Notes under the pieces: model-generated | Told to the model about the DNA's origin: nothing | Databases searched by the model: none | The model's input: only the letters and a program-made list of their open reading frames with translations | Position numbers and translations under genes: made by a program | In this document: one piece after another, positions 1 through 10,707 of the stretch | Position numbering within the stretch: the stretch's first letter is position 1 | Layout of the letters: the number at the start of each line of letters is the position of its first letter | NCBI RefSeq assembly: GCF_963576615.1 | Contig: NC_088717.1 | Span: forward strand, 955,001 to 1,019,000 | DNA from: Watersipora subatra | Lineage: Eukaryota; Bryozoa; Gymnolaemata; Cheilostomatida; Watersiporidae | DNA: 64,000 nucleotides | Direction: 5' to 3'

Positions 1-140
1 GACAACCAGCTCTCAATGGAAATGCATGTCTAATACATACACGTATGTAGCTAAACCACCAAAACCCTCCACACGCTGATGAAGAATCTCAAAAAACCAG
101 ATGCACACTTCTATATGTAGGCCTGTTTTAGAGTAATCTC

Positions 141-378
141 CTTCTACTGGCTCCACTACAGGACAAAGCTAAATAAACGGTAGGAAAGGATCAACAAGAA
201 GGCGTTTAGGTGGGTGTTCAGTAGAAGAAAGCATGAGCATTTATATGAACTGATGATAGACACTGGGTGCCCGTCACTTGCCAACCCTCAGCACAAAGCT
301 GATCTGTATTTGTACTCTCTGGTTATTACTAACTCCACCGCACTCGACAGTTCTCTCCTGACACTAATCAGCAGATAA
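141..378 (+). pseudogene. LINE reverse-transcriptase C-terminal remnant
   Basis: One frame reads as the end of a non-LTR retrotransposon ORF. It has a run with INKKAFRWVFSRRKHEHLYE, then a GCPSL motif and ADLYLYSLV, the layout seen after the reverse-transcriptase thumb of CR1/Jockey-type LINEs. A stop codon lies near the start of the fragment and two stops follow it, so it is a dead 5'-truncated scrap. The clade assignment is from memory of the motif only. Confidence 0.5.
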
Positions 379-1205
379 TGATGCTCAAGTGAAGGATCCC
401 TTTTGGGCACCATAAACACTGAATGCTATTGGACAGTTTTAAATGCAGAATGCATTCTTTTTTCAATTCTGTCTGCAATAATGAATCAACTTCTGAATAA
501 CTGAATGCTTCCTTACACATGTTCTCCCAATCTAGTCTAGCGGTGAAACATTTCTTTCTTTCGCTGCCTAAGTCATTAGATCAGTGACTGTCAACTGCAC
601 CGGGTACCTAGTTTGTCCTCTTCGGACTTCCTTAGCATCCCTAAAAACACCTGTTTCTGCTCTTCTGGTATCCAGTGAGTTTGGGCAGGATCTGTGTTGG
701 TGGATGGGAGCCATGACTGTTGCTACAGGTTTTCCCACAGATGGACACTGACTCTGTCATTGTCACATGTTAGATTATTTCCCTCTCTCTCTCTCTTTCT
801 GTTCTAACAACAGCTGACTAACTTGTACTAATCCTTGATAAATCAGTAAAACATCAACGCTGTTGCTATTCTTCTGTGGTCCAGAAGCTTCTACTGTGAC
901 TTTCTACAGCTTATCGCATCAAAAGGAGCCAGACTCTGACTACAATCACCCAAGATGACGATAATTCAGCATAATTTAACATTCCCACAGCGGCTTTCAT
1001 TAAGCAACAATTAGAAAAAAATAATTTAAAACAAAAAGTCAAAGGTGGAAAAGCTGCTGATTAGATAGAATGGATAATTAAACAGTTTTGCATGCTACTT
1101 CAGAATCAATTTACAAACACAGTAAAGTAACCTTGAAAATTAAATAAATATTCCAACAGATTTTTATGCCATTGCCAAGAGAGGTGAGGAAATAGTGCTA
1201 TATTT
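379..1205. other. Non-coding stretch
   Basis: No open frame of coding character and no repeat array was seen. There is a short CT-rich run near 781-805. I see nothing else to annotate. Confidence 0.5.
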
Positions 1206-1210
1206 ACAGT

Positions 1211-1292
1211 GGCTGTTGACACCTGTTGACACATATTGACATCTGTTGACACATGTTCACACCTGTTGACACCTGTCGACACCTGTTGACAC
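1211..1292. repeat. 10-bp tandem repeat (TGTTGACACC)
   Basis: About eight imperfect copies of a 10-bp unit TGTTGACACC/A stand in a row. The unit is open in some frames and produces a spurious minus-strand reading frame. Similar GTTGACACATGT motifs recur at 53.7 and 58.2 kb. Confidence 0.8.
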
Positions 1293-1534
1293 CGCAATCA
1301 TATGTGCTGGAGAACATTAATTACGGTAGTTGATAAAAAGACAAATACAAGACAAACAGACTGAAAGCCTTTGATACTCCGCAATAACTTGAAGATTTGA
1401 GATACAAGCATGTGTAAGCAACTCCTCGAAGATCTAATTTGAGGTCTGCCTATGCAAGCGGAGGCTGTGGGTATTATAAAGAGCCAGTGTTGCACAAACA
1501 ATGGCTCTGTCATCTTAGCTGGACATGTCTGAGT

Positions 1535-1682
1535 CCAATAGCAAGGGTACCTCATCGATTAGAGGCACACTCAGTTGCAGAGAACACTTTAAGGTTGGAT
1601 GTCATTCCTGTCACTATCAGTAGCCTTTGTTGGGAATTGAACCCCAGCCCACTGTTTTCATTACCAGGTCACAGAGTAATAA
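1535..1682 (-). mobile_element. tRNA-derived SINE, family 1
   Basis: Read on the minus strand this contains a pol III B-box-like GGGGTTCAATTCCC, followed downstream by GGAATGACATCCAACC. That is the degenerate equivalent of GGAAGGGCATCCAGCC in the plus-strand copy near 46.8 kb. The same order of B box then GGAAnGnCATCC motif in both copies supports one SINE family. The exact ends are not defined. Confidence 0.5.
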
Positions 1683-3410
1683 GTATTAAAAATATTAAGT
1701 ACCAAGAAATGTCTGGCATGGCAAAAGGAGAGATTCGTGCTCCCAATAAATCCAAAGAAATACTTCCATGTAATTAACATTGTCAGGCATCATCCGACTG
1801 TCAAGACATGGCGAGTTCAAATATATTGTGACCTAATATATGTCTCTGACGACTGGAGAAATGATATTGAGGAGCATGTGCGAGAGTTCGCTATCAAGCA
1901 TGACCTTTTACAATGGCCAAAGAAAACTTTATTAAACAGTTAGTCTACTACAAAGATTATATTAGAAACATTCCTTAGACAGTGCTAAAGTGTATTTAGA
2001 GGTCATAAAGGTCATTTAGCGTTTGTTCAAAAAGTTATGAATTCACGGAGAGAAGGGGATGCTAATGTCACAACGAAAATTATCTCTAATAACTATAAAC
2101 CGATAAGTATAGTAGTATAATAGCAAGAAACATGTAAAACAGTGAAGACATGATAATGGTTAAACCCTTAGATATAACTAGTTGATTATAACCTATAGTG
2201 AAACATACAAACATCTCATTTCACCGAGCTATGGTATCCCTCTAGCTGCTCTTATAAACAGTCACCGAGTTCATGGTCTGTGCAGTCTTTTAACAGAGAC
2301 TGCTGGAGCATACCTATACAAATTGAATTTTCTGTGTTTTAGTATGGAAAGTTGTTTTTGTTACCATTTTAATATGATTTTCTATTAGTTCATTGCTTTT
2401 GTCAGTTTTTGCCTAATTCAATGTTACACAGAATTGTAGAGCTAGTCAGAACATGTGTAGCTAGAGCCAGAAATTAATATAGTATGATTGGTATGTTGCT
2501 GCTGAGAATTATAACTGGAACTGACCAGGAAGTTTAGTACAATAACGAGCATGCGCAAAAGAACACAAAGAACCAGTGAGATAATAGTTAATTAGCCCAG
2601 TTAACCGATAATAAAGTACATGTATGTAATTATGTATGTATGTTATAAAGGCAAACAGGAGTTGTTTACTCCTTTAACTAAATATCCAAGGGTAAACAAC
2701 TTTATAATAGGTAGATGTACAAACAATGAGTCTGTATCTAGGCTGCAGTACAATCAATGTATGTTTGTCAGCTTTTATGTTCACAAGATTCACTCTACAT
2801 GAAGTTAAGCATGGATATGAAACTTGACAGTAAAAATAAACAGCTGAGTGGAATACATACACGAAAGCGAAAAATAGATAGCTAGAAAATAATGCAAAAA
2901 GCAAAGACAAATTCTTTGAACCAGTGTTGGCGAGTCGAACTTGAAAATCCTAACAATATTGCAGTAATGCTACTAAGTACTGCCTGAGGCAAGTGGGTCT
3001 CCATCTTTGTTTGTTTAGTCAAGGTTAAGTTGGTGTAAAAGTCTCACTAAATAACTAATTATTTAAATTATTGAAACTGCTAATTAAAAAAATGAAAACT
3101 TAAAATCTAGAAATACATTGAAATACTAAAATATAAAAACTAAATTTTTAAACTGTATGCTATCTAAGCTATAGTAAATTTTACCATGTATCCCTTTCAT
3201 TACTTCTGAACAAGTGCATTGTAGAGCTTACAGTCTTGTTCATGTGCCTTAATGGTAAGGTAACTAACTATAAAATCACCATTTTACATGAATTAATCTA
3301 GTTTTCTTGTAAATATAATTAATTTTTTTAAATTTAATTTTTATTTAGATATATTTAATAAGCTTGTTTTGGTGTTGTGTGTAATTAACTGCCATATCTG
3401 TTTAGTAATT
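1683..3410. other. Non-coding stretch, AT-rich
   Basis: Mostly AT-rich sequence with scattered stops. A 68-codon open frame at 1737-1943 on the plus strand reads like compositionally normal protein but I do not recognise it and see no convincing splice partners. It could be an old transposon fragment. Confidence 0.4.
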
Positions 3411-3414
3411 AGCA

Positions 3415-4226
3415 AGTTACTGTAACTTATGAGCTGAGTGACTTATACAGATTACTGTAACCTATGCACTGAGTGACTTAAACAGTTTACTGTAACTTAT
3501 GAACTGAGTGACTTAAACAGGTTACTGTAACTTATGAACTGAGTGACTTAAACAGGTTACTGTAACTTATGAACTGAGTGACTTAAACAGGTTACTGTAA
3601 CTTATGAACTGAGTAACTTAAACGGATTACTGTAACTTATGAACTGAGTGACTTAAACAGGTTACTGTAACTTATGAGCTGAGTGACTTAAACGGGCTAC
3701 TGTAACTTATGAGCTGAGTGACTTAAACGGGTTACTGCAACTTATGAACTGAGTGGCTTAAACATGTTACTGTAACTTATGAACTGAGTGACTTAAACAT
3801 GTTACTGTAACTTATGAACTGAGTGACTTATACAGTTTACTGCAACTTATGAACTGCGTGACTTAAACAGGTTACTGTAACTTATGAACTGGGTGACGTA
3901 AACATGTTACTGTAACTTATGAACTGAGTGACTTAAACAAGTTACTGTAACTTATGAACTGAGTGATTTAAACGGGTTACTGTAACTTATGAACTGAGTG
4001 ACTTAAACATGTTACTGTAACTTATGAACTGAGTGACTTAAACAGTTTACTGTAACTTATGAACTGCGTGACTTAAACAAGTTACTGTAACTTATGAACT
4101 GCGTGACTAAAACAAGTTGCTGTAACTTATGAACTGAGTGACTTAAACGGGTTACTGTAACTTATGAACTGAGTGGCTTAAACGGGTTACTGTAACTTAT
4201 GAACTGAGTGACTTAAACAGGTTACA
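3415..4226. repeat. 35-bp minisatellite
   Basis: About 23 tandem copies of a 35-bp unit with core CTGTAACTTATGAACTGAG and TGACTTAAACAGGTTA. Copies differ by point changes only and the register is constant. Every frame is interrupted by stops, so it is not coding. Confidence 0.95.
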
Positions 4227-4519
4227 CTGTATTCTAATTTCCTTCAACATTCAATCCTTTTATTATATTACTAGCGGAATGCCCTGTGCTGCGCTAGTAT
4301 TAAAAATCAACTTAAAAAAAGAGAGGTAATGTAAGTTGCCTGTCACTTGCCATTGACCTGGCACATTGCCAATGGCTAATTTGAGTAAGCTAGTATTCAT
4401 ATTGTTAAACTTACTAATAAGAGCCGTGAAAGCAAGCATAAAATGAAGTTGCGTCATAATGCAGCGCAGTATGCATATTTTTACCCACATAGCGACATAT
4501 ATCGCCCAATGAATTCATG

Positions 4520-4705
4520 AATCTTGCGTAGCTCAATGGTTTAGTATGTTGTCTGAAGAATGGGAGGTTCCAAGATCAAATCTTCTGTGATACAAATTCT
4601 TCATTCCAAGATTTTAATAGCTATAGCTGGACACACAGAATCACACACACACACATGAATGCATGCACACAAACTTTGAGATTTATATATACTGTTTAGA
4701 AGTAG
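4520..4705 (+). mobile_element. tRNA-derived SINE, family 2, copy A
   Basis: A pol III A-box-like TAGCTCAATGGTTTAGTA is followed about 35 bp later by a B-box-like GATCAAATC. The 3' part reads ATTTTAATAGCTATAGCTGG and ends in a CA-rich tail. The copy at 48.5 kb has the same arrangement and the same 3' block. It is a degenerate, presumably inactive copy. Confidence 0.6.
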
Positions 4706-4945
4706 ATCTCAGAACCAATTAACTTGCATGTAATATATGGAGGTTTACCAGTTTGTACTAGTATGTCAGTATCTCTTGACTCAGCTAAAAAAAACACCAA
4801 ACAGTCACATCAGATATATCAGGCTCATAATTAAACCACGTATAATTAATATGGGTAGTATAATAAAGGATGCACCCGTTTAGCACTATAATACTAAGAC
4901 TTCCCAGATGGGTTTAGTGATAATCTTATAACAACAGGTATTCTA

Positions 4946-6117
4946 CAGGGCAGTATCCACCTGTTTGAAAATGGTACTGCAGAGAGAGTCCAAAAGGGGT
5001 ACCGAGTGCCCTCTTGGTGGGGGGAGGAGGGTCCGGGGGTTCTCCCCTGGGAAAATTTTTAGTATAACTAGTCAAAATGGTGCAAATCTAGCACACTTGG
5101 CTCCTGATGGGGCACATGTTCTAACAGAAAAATTGACATTATAATCCAGTTTTCTAAATATAAAACTGTTTATTGAGATTGTCTTTAACAATGCTTATTA
5201 AAAATATAATGTGAATGAGAGCTGCTAAAGGGGTCGGCCACAGCTAGCATGAGGTAGAATTATCACCGGGTACAATGCTGAATGGTGTAGGAGATGAGTA
5301 GTCTCCTATGAAATGAGTTGTAGAGAAAATTGTAGAGTTAAAAAGTAAAATTAATAGAGCACCATGTTAAAAATAATGTACTTATACTATAGTCTATAAT
5401 ACTGAGCAAGTAGTACCTAGTAGATTTAAGTTTAAGCTATGCATGTTACATGCATAGCTTAAACTTAATTTATTTCTACGAACAAAGTCTTTTGTACATA
5501 AGCATTCATTTACATATCTACTACTACAAAAAACACCCCCATGTATAATTGTCTCTGTATGAAATGCTTGGAAGCATTCTTTTCGGTAGAGTCCAACGCT
5601 ATAACGTTGCCGTGCGAGCTACCACAACGATCGTTTTTCTCTGTATATTCCAAGTATTATAAAAGTCTAAAAATTTTAAATCACTTCCATCATCTGAATT
5701 ATTGTTATTCTAATCACACCAAAAAATCACTTACAATCGGAGAATCAAATAATATTTTATTTTACCGTTTTGAAAGTCGAGCCGATGTTGACTGGTATTT
5801 CCAGTTTTTATTCTTTTCCAAGGAGGCGTTATTTCATTGGCATAAAGCAACGCCTTTCGGATTATCGTTTCATATCTTAATTTATCGACTAATATCTTGT
5901 TGATGATATTTAAAATTTACTAGCATTCATATCCTTTGTTTAACGTTGCGAGACGGCGGCTTTATACTAAAAGCGACGTAAATGCCGTTTCCCCACACAA
6001 CCGATAAATGACATTTTGGCCATTTCCCCAGCCAAAGTGTTAAAATCAAGCAAATTTTAAGCCTCAAAAAATGGTACTGCCATGGCAGTAGCTGCAGTAT
6101 AGGAGGATACGACCCTG
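4946..6117. mobile_element. 1.17-kb insertion with CAGGG termini and 17-bp flanking repeat
   Basis: The left end reads CAGGGCAGTATCCACCT and the right end, inverted, reads CAGGGTCGTATCCTCCT, giving 17-bp terminal inverted repeats with three or four differences. The identical 17-mer TAACAACAGGTATTCTA stands directly before the left end and two bases after the right end, like a target-site duplication. That length is unusual: hAT elements, which often begin CAGGG, make 8 bp. Inside is an open frame of 120 codons (5541-5903) with no recognisable domain. The superfamily is unresolved. Confidence 0.6.
5428..5466. repeat. Perfect hairpin, 18-bp stem
   Basis: AAGTTTAAGCTATGCATG is followed by a 3-base loop (TTA) and then its exact reverse complement. 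The hairpin lies within the 4946-6117 insertion. Confidence 0.85.
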
Positions 6118-6165
6118 TGTAACAACAGGTATTCTATATTTTAGTGTTTCAAAACAGAAAATTGC

Positions 6166-8048
6166 AGATGTGCCTGAGATTCATGTACAGTGGAACCTCT
6201 ACTTATGATGTGCCTAAGATTCATGTACAGTGGAACCTCTACTTATGATGTGCCTGAGATTCATGTATACTGGAACCTCTACTTATGATGTACCTGAGAT
6301 TCATGTACAGTGGAGCCTCTACTTATGATGTACCTGAGATTCATGTACAATGGAACCTCTACCTATGATGTGCCTAAGATTCATGTACAGTGGAACCTCT
6401 ACTTATGATGTGCCTGAGATTCATGTATACTGGAACCTCTACTTATGATGTGCCTGAGATTCATGTACAGTGGAGCCTCTACTTATGATGTACCTGAGAT
6501 TCATGTACAGTGGAGCCTCTACTTATGATGTACCTGAGATTCATGTACAATGGAACCTCTACTTATGATGTACCTAAGATTCATGTACAGTGGAACCTTT
6601 ACTTATGATGTGCCTAAGATTCATGTACAGTGGAGCCTCTACTTATGATGTACCTGAGATTCATGTACAATGGAACCTCTACTTATGATGTACCTAAGAT
6701 TCATGTACAGTGGAACCTTTACTTATGATGTGCCTAAGATTCATGTACAGTGGAACCTCTACTTATGATGTGCCTGAGATTCATGTATACTGGAACCTCT
6801 ACTTATGATGTGCCTGAGATACATGTACAGTGGAACCTCTACTTATGATGTGTATGAGATTCATGTACAGTGGAACCTCTACTTATGATGTGTATGAGAT
6901 TCATGTACAGTGGAGCCTCTACTTATGATGTACCTGAGATTCATGTACAATGGAACCTCTACTTATGATGTACCTAAGATTCATGTACAGTGGAACCTTT
7001 ACTTATGATGTGCCTAAGATTCATGTACAGTGGAACCTCTACTTATGATGTGCCTGAGATTCATGTATACTGGAACCTCTACTTATGATGTGCCTGAGAT
7101 ACATGTACAGTGGAACCTCTACTTATGATGTGTATGAGATTCATGTACAGTGGAACCTCTACTTATGATGTGTATGAGATTCATGTACAGTGGAACCTCT
7201 ACTTATGATGTGCCTGAGATTCATGTACAGTGGAACCTCTACTTATGATGTGCCTGAGATTCATGCACAGTGGAGCCTCTACTTATGATGTGCCTGAGAT
7301 TCATGTACAGTGGAGCCTCTACTTATGATGTGCCTGAGATTCATGTACAAAGGAACCTCCACTTATGATGTACCTGAGATTCATATACAATGGAACCTCT
7401 ACTTATGATGTACCTGAGATTCATGTACAGTGGAACCTCTACTTATGATGCGCCTGAGATTCATGTACAGTGTAACCTCTACTTATGATATACCTGAGAT
7501 TAATGTACAGTGGAACCTCTACTTATGATGTGCCTAAGATTCATGTACAGTGGAACCTCTACTTATGATGTGCCTGAGATTCATGTATACTGGAACCTCT
7601 ACTTATGATGTACCTGAGATTCATGTACAGTGGAGCCTCTACTTATGATGTACCTGAGATTCATGTACAGTGGAACCTCTACTTATGATGTGCCTGAGAT
7701 TCATGCACAGTGGAGCCTCTACTTATGATGTGCCTGAGATTCATGTACAGTGGAGCCTCTACTTATGATGTGCCTGAGATTCATGTACAAAGGAACCTCC
7801 ACTTATGATGTACCTGAGATTCATGTACAGTGGAACCTCTACTTATGATGTACCTGAGATTCATGTACAGTGGAACCTCTACTTATGATGCGCCTGAGAT
7901 TCATGTACAGTGTAACCTCTACTTATGATATACCTGAGATTAATGTACAGTGGAACCTCTACTTACGATGTACCTGAGATTCATTTACAGTGGAACCTTT
8001 ACTTATGATGTGCCTGAGATTCATGTACAGTGTAACCTCTACTTATGA
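6166..8048. repeat. 40-bp minisatellite built on a pogo/Tigger-like terminal repeat
   Basis: About 47 tandem copies of a 40-bp unit. Half of each unit, CAGTGGAACCTCTACTTATG, resembles the outer end of pogo/Tigger-type terminal repeats such as the CAGTAGTACCTCGACATATG seen at 61.66 kb. Immediately after the last copy (8049-8130) single-copy sequence continues with ATAATTCGTTCC and ATAAGTAGAAAC, like the sub-terminal part of such elements. Variant units recur as blocks, so there is higher-order amplification. The array length is directly visible; its transposon origin is inference. Confidence 0.9.
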
Positions 8049-8130
8049 AATAATTCGTTCCACAGGCCGTTTCCTAAGTATAAGATCTTATAAGTAGAAA
8101 CGGATTCTACCATATGAATGCCCTAACCTG
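8049..8130. mobile_element. Tigger-like sub-terminal remnant
   Basis: Unique sequence bordering the 40-bp array, containing ATTCGTTCC and AAGTAGAAACGGATT. These blocks are typical of the region just inside Tigger-type terminal repeats. It ties the array to a transposon end. Confidence 0.4.
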
Positions 8131-8348
8131 GCCCAAGCCTCCACAAAACTCAGACATAATATTTTAACAAACTATAAATGTGTGAGATGGTTGAAACCTG
8201 TAACAAATACATGGTGGAATTATATTTCTACAAAAATATATAAAATAGTACACATGGATGAATAAACGAACAGAAAAATAATGAATAAAAACAACAACTA
8301 AAGTTTGTTTGTTTACCTACGGTGTTGGTCATCTAGATCAGGCTAAGT

Positions 8349-9327
8349 CAGTATATATGTGTAAGTCTGTATATATGTGGAAGTCTGTATGTATGTGTAA
8401 GTCTGTATATATGTGTAAGTCTATATATATATATGTGTAAGTCTGTATATGTGTGTAAGTCTGTATATATGTGTAAGTCTGTATATATGTGTAAGTCTGT
8501 ATATATGTGTAAGTCTGTATATGTGTGTAAGTCTGTATATATGTGTAAGTCTGTATATATGTGTAAGTCTGTATATGTGTGTAAGTCTGTATATATGTGT
8601 AAGTCTGTATATATGTGTAAGTCTGTATATATGTGTAAGTCTGTATATATGTGTAAGTCTGTATATATGTGTAAGTCTGTATATATGTGTAAGTCTGTAT
8701 ATATGTGTAAGTCTGTATATATGTGTAAGTCTGTATATATGTGTAAGTCTGTATATATGTGTAAGTCTGTATATATGTGTAAGTCTGTATATATGTGTAA
8801 GTCTGTATATATGTGTAAGTCGTTATATATGTGTAAGTCTGTATATATATGTAAGTCTGTATGTATGTGTAAGTCTGTATATGTGTGTAAGTCTGTATAT
8901 ATGTGTAAGTCTGTATATATGTGTAAGTCTGTATGTGTGTAAGTCTGTATATATGTGTAAGTCTGTATATATATGTAAGTCTGTATATATGTGTAAGTCT
9001 GTATATATGTGTAAGTCTGTATATATGTGTAAGTCTGTATATATGTGTAAGTCTGTATATATGTGTAAGTCTGTATATATGTGTAAGTCTTTATATATGT
9101 GTAAGTCTGTATATATGTGTAAGTCTGTATATATGTGTAAGTCTGTATATATGTGTAAGTCTGTATATATGTGTAAGTCTGTATATATGTGTAAGTCTGT
9201 ATATATGTGTAAGTCTGTATATATGTGTAAGTTTGTATATGTGTGTAAGTCTGTATATATGTGTAAGTCTGGATATGTGTAAGTCTGTATATGTGTAAGT
9301 CTGTATATATGTGTAAGTCTATATAAG
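8349..9327. repeat. 18-bp satellite (GTATATATGTGTAAGTCT)
   Basis: About 54 near-perfect copies of an 18-bp unit. Because 18 is a multiple of three and the unit lacks stops in several frames, it creates long spurious open frames of up to 277 codons reading six-residue repeats (CKSVYM or CVSLYI). Each unit carries GTAAGT, the consensus 5' splice site. A lone decayed unit occurs near 9551. Confidence 0.97.
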
Positions 9328-10415
9328 TGTAAAATACTAAATAAATGTAATAATATAATTTATAACAAGAAGTATGCGAACAGAAGTGTAGACTAGGCGA
9401 TTCACAGGTTCAGAGGTGAAGGTGGTGATGAAGACATGCAGAGTGACTTACCTTAGCTTATAGTAGGTAAAATGCTAGCCAACATACCTAATGTACCCTT
9501 TACTGCTTTTATTATTTTTACTGCTTTCATATTTGTGGTAGCCTGTATATGTTGTAAGTCTGTATGTGTGTAAATTTGTGTATATATATACATGTATATA
9601 TATCACAGGTATTTCATATTTGCAAGGTTGCTAGCCAACCATTATTTCCTCGTAACACCAGCGACCCAGGATAAGGTCGAGTGGGGCTACTGCTTTGATG
9701 TTCACTTGAATGCCTTCTTTCCACTTCTAGTGATTCTCCATGGCACCAAAGCCATGGAGAATGTTACAGCTGTCTATTAATGCGCACCTCTATGTTCTTG
9801 ATTGTAACTATTCCTATAGTATTACTGAGGCATTATTAGTGTTATATTGTTATATCATTAGTGTCATACTGAGGTAGGCACTGGTCCTCTTTTACAGCAC
9901 TACCCATACTAAGAAAGACGAAGCTCTTACTGTTTCCTTTCACCGTACTCGCTATTTTCTACATTATCAGCCTCGTGCTTCGTTGGAATCTGGTCCGCAT
10001 CTTCCATCTATATATATACAGTCTACAGATAACAAGCTGCGCTGAATATGGTTCAAGGACAAGTTGGTCTCTATACGAGGGTTTACACTAGACCTGTATT
10101 GGTTGCCCAGATGGAATGGCGCTAGCAATGATGACTCTCTTAGATTGGCAATATGAAATGACTTGATTAGACTAACTGTAGTTATCTCGGCATGGCCAAC
10201 AGTTAATAAGATATTCTGGTTTCAAGTCTTCTTTCATGCAATTGTGTATACAGTTGGTAATTATGCTGTGTGGGTAAACAATCCCTCTTTACAAATGTGA
10301 AGGGAAAGCTTTTTTGTGTAGCATTACATTAATATAACTTATTGTTTTATTGCCTATCCTTTTTGACACACGATGCACGCCATGAACACGATGGTGTAAT
10401 AATTAGATGGCTAAA
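9328..10415. other. Non-coding stretch with a short hairpin
   Basis: No gene recognised. At about 9733-9761 ATTCTCCATGG and its inverse CCATGGAGAAT flank a nine-base loop. The remainder is ordinary unique sequence leading to the 3' end of the minus-strand gene. Confidence 0.5.
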
Positions 10416-10421
10416 TTTATT
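10416..10421 (-). terminator. Polyadenylation signal AATAAA
   Basis: On the minus strand this reads AATAAA, about 140 bases downstream of the stop codon of the small membrane-protein gene. It is a plausible end of that transcript. Confidence 0.45.
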
Positions 10422-10560
10422 TGTACAACAATCATAAACAATAACCAACTCAACCAGAGATAAAACATTGAGCTAGGCGTGTGACAGACAGAAAGCGGCT
10501 CTGATTCCAGTTTCAATCTACATGAATACCATATATACTTTATAACTGATATAAGTTAAT

Positions 10561-10707
10561 TTACTCGTCATCCTCTTCCTCCTCATCCTCCTCTTCAACC
10601 TTCCTCCATTTGGCTCCTCTCTCATAATACTCGGCCTGTCTCTTTATCTGGCGATCAGACCAGTTTGCTGGATTCACCATCAAGTCAAATTGTCCCTCTC
10701 GCTCAGC
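10561..10707 (-). CDS. Exon 2 (last) of small membrane-protein gene
   Basis: It starts after the acceptor TAG with Ala-Glu-Arg-Glu, contains NPANWSDRQIKRQAEYYERG, and ends in a run of Asp and Glu before TAA. The DRQIKR motif recurs in the exon at 17762-17853. Confidence 0.65.
   Translation of the reverse strand, partial: AEREGQFDLMVNPANWSDRQIKRQAEYYERGAKWRKVEEEDEEEEDDE

Noticed and set aside
3415-4226. Possible CRISPR-like array
   Set aside because: The units are contiguous with no unique spacers, in an animal genome. It is a minisatellite.
8433-9298. Open frames of 121-277 codons encoding six-residue repeats
   Set aside because: They arise from an 18-bp tandem satellite that is open in several frames, with no splice or start context.
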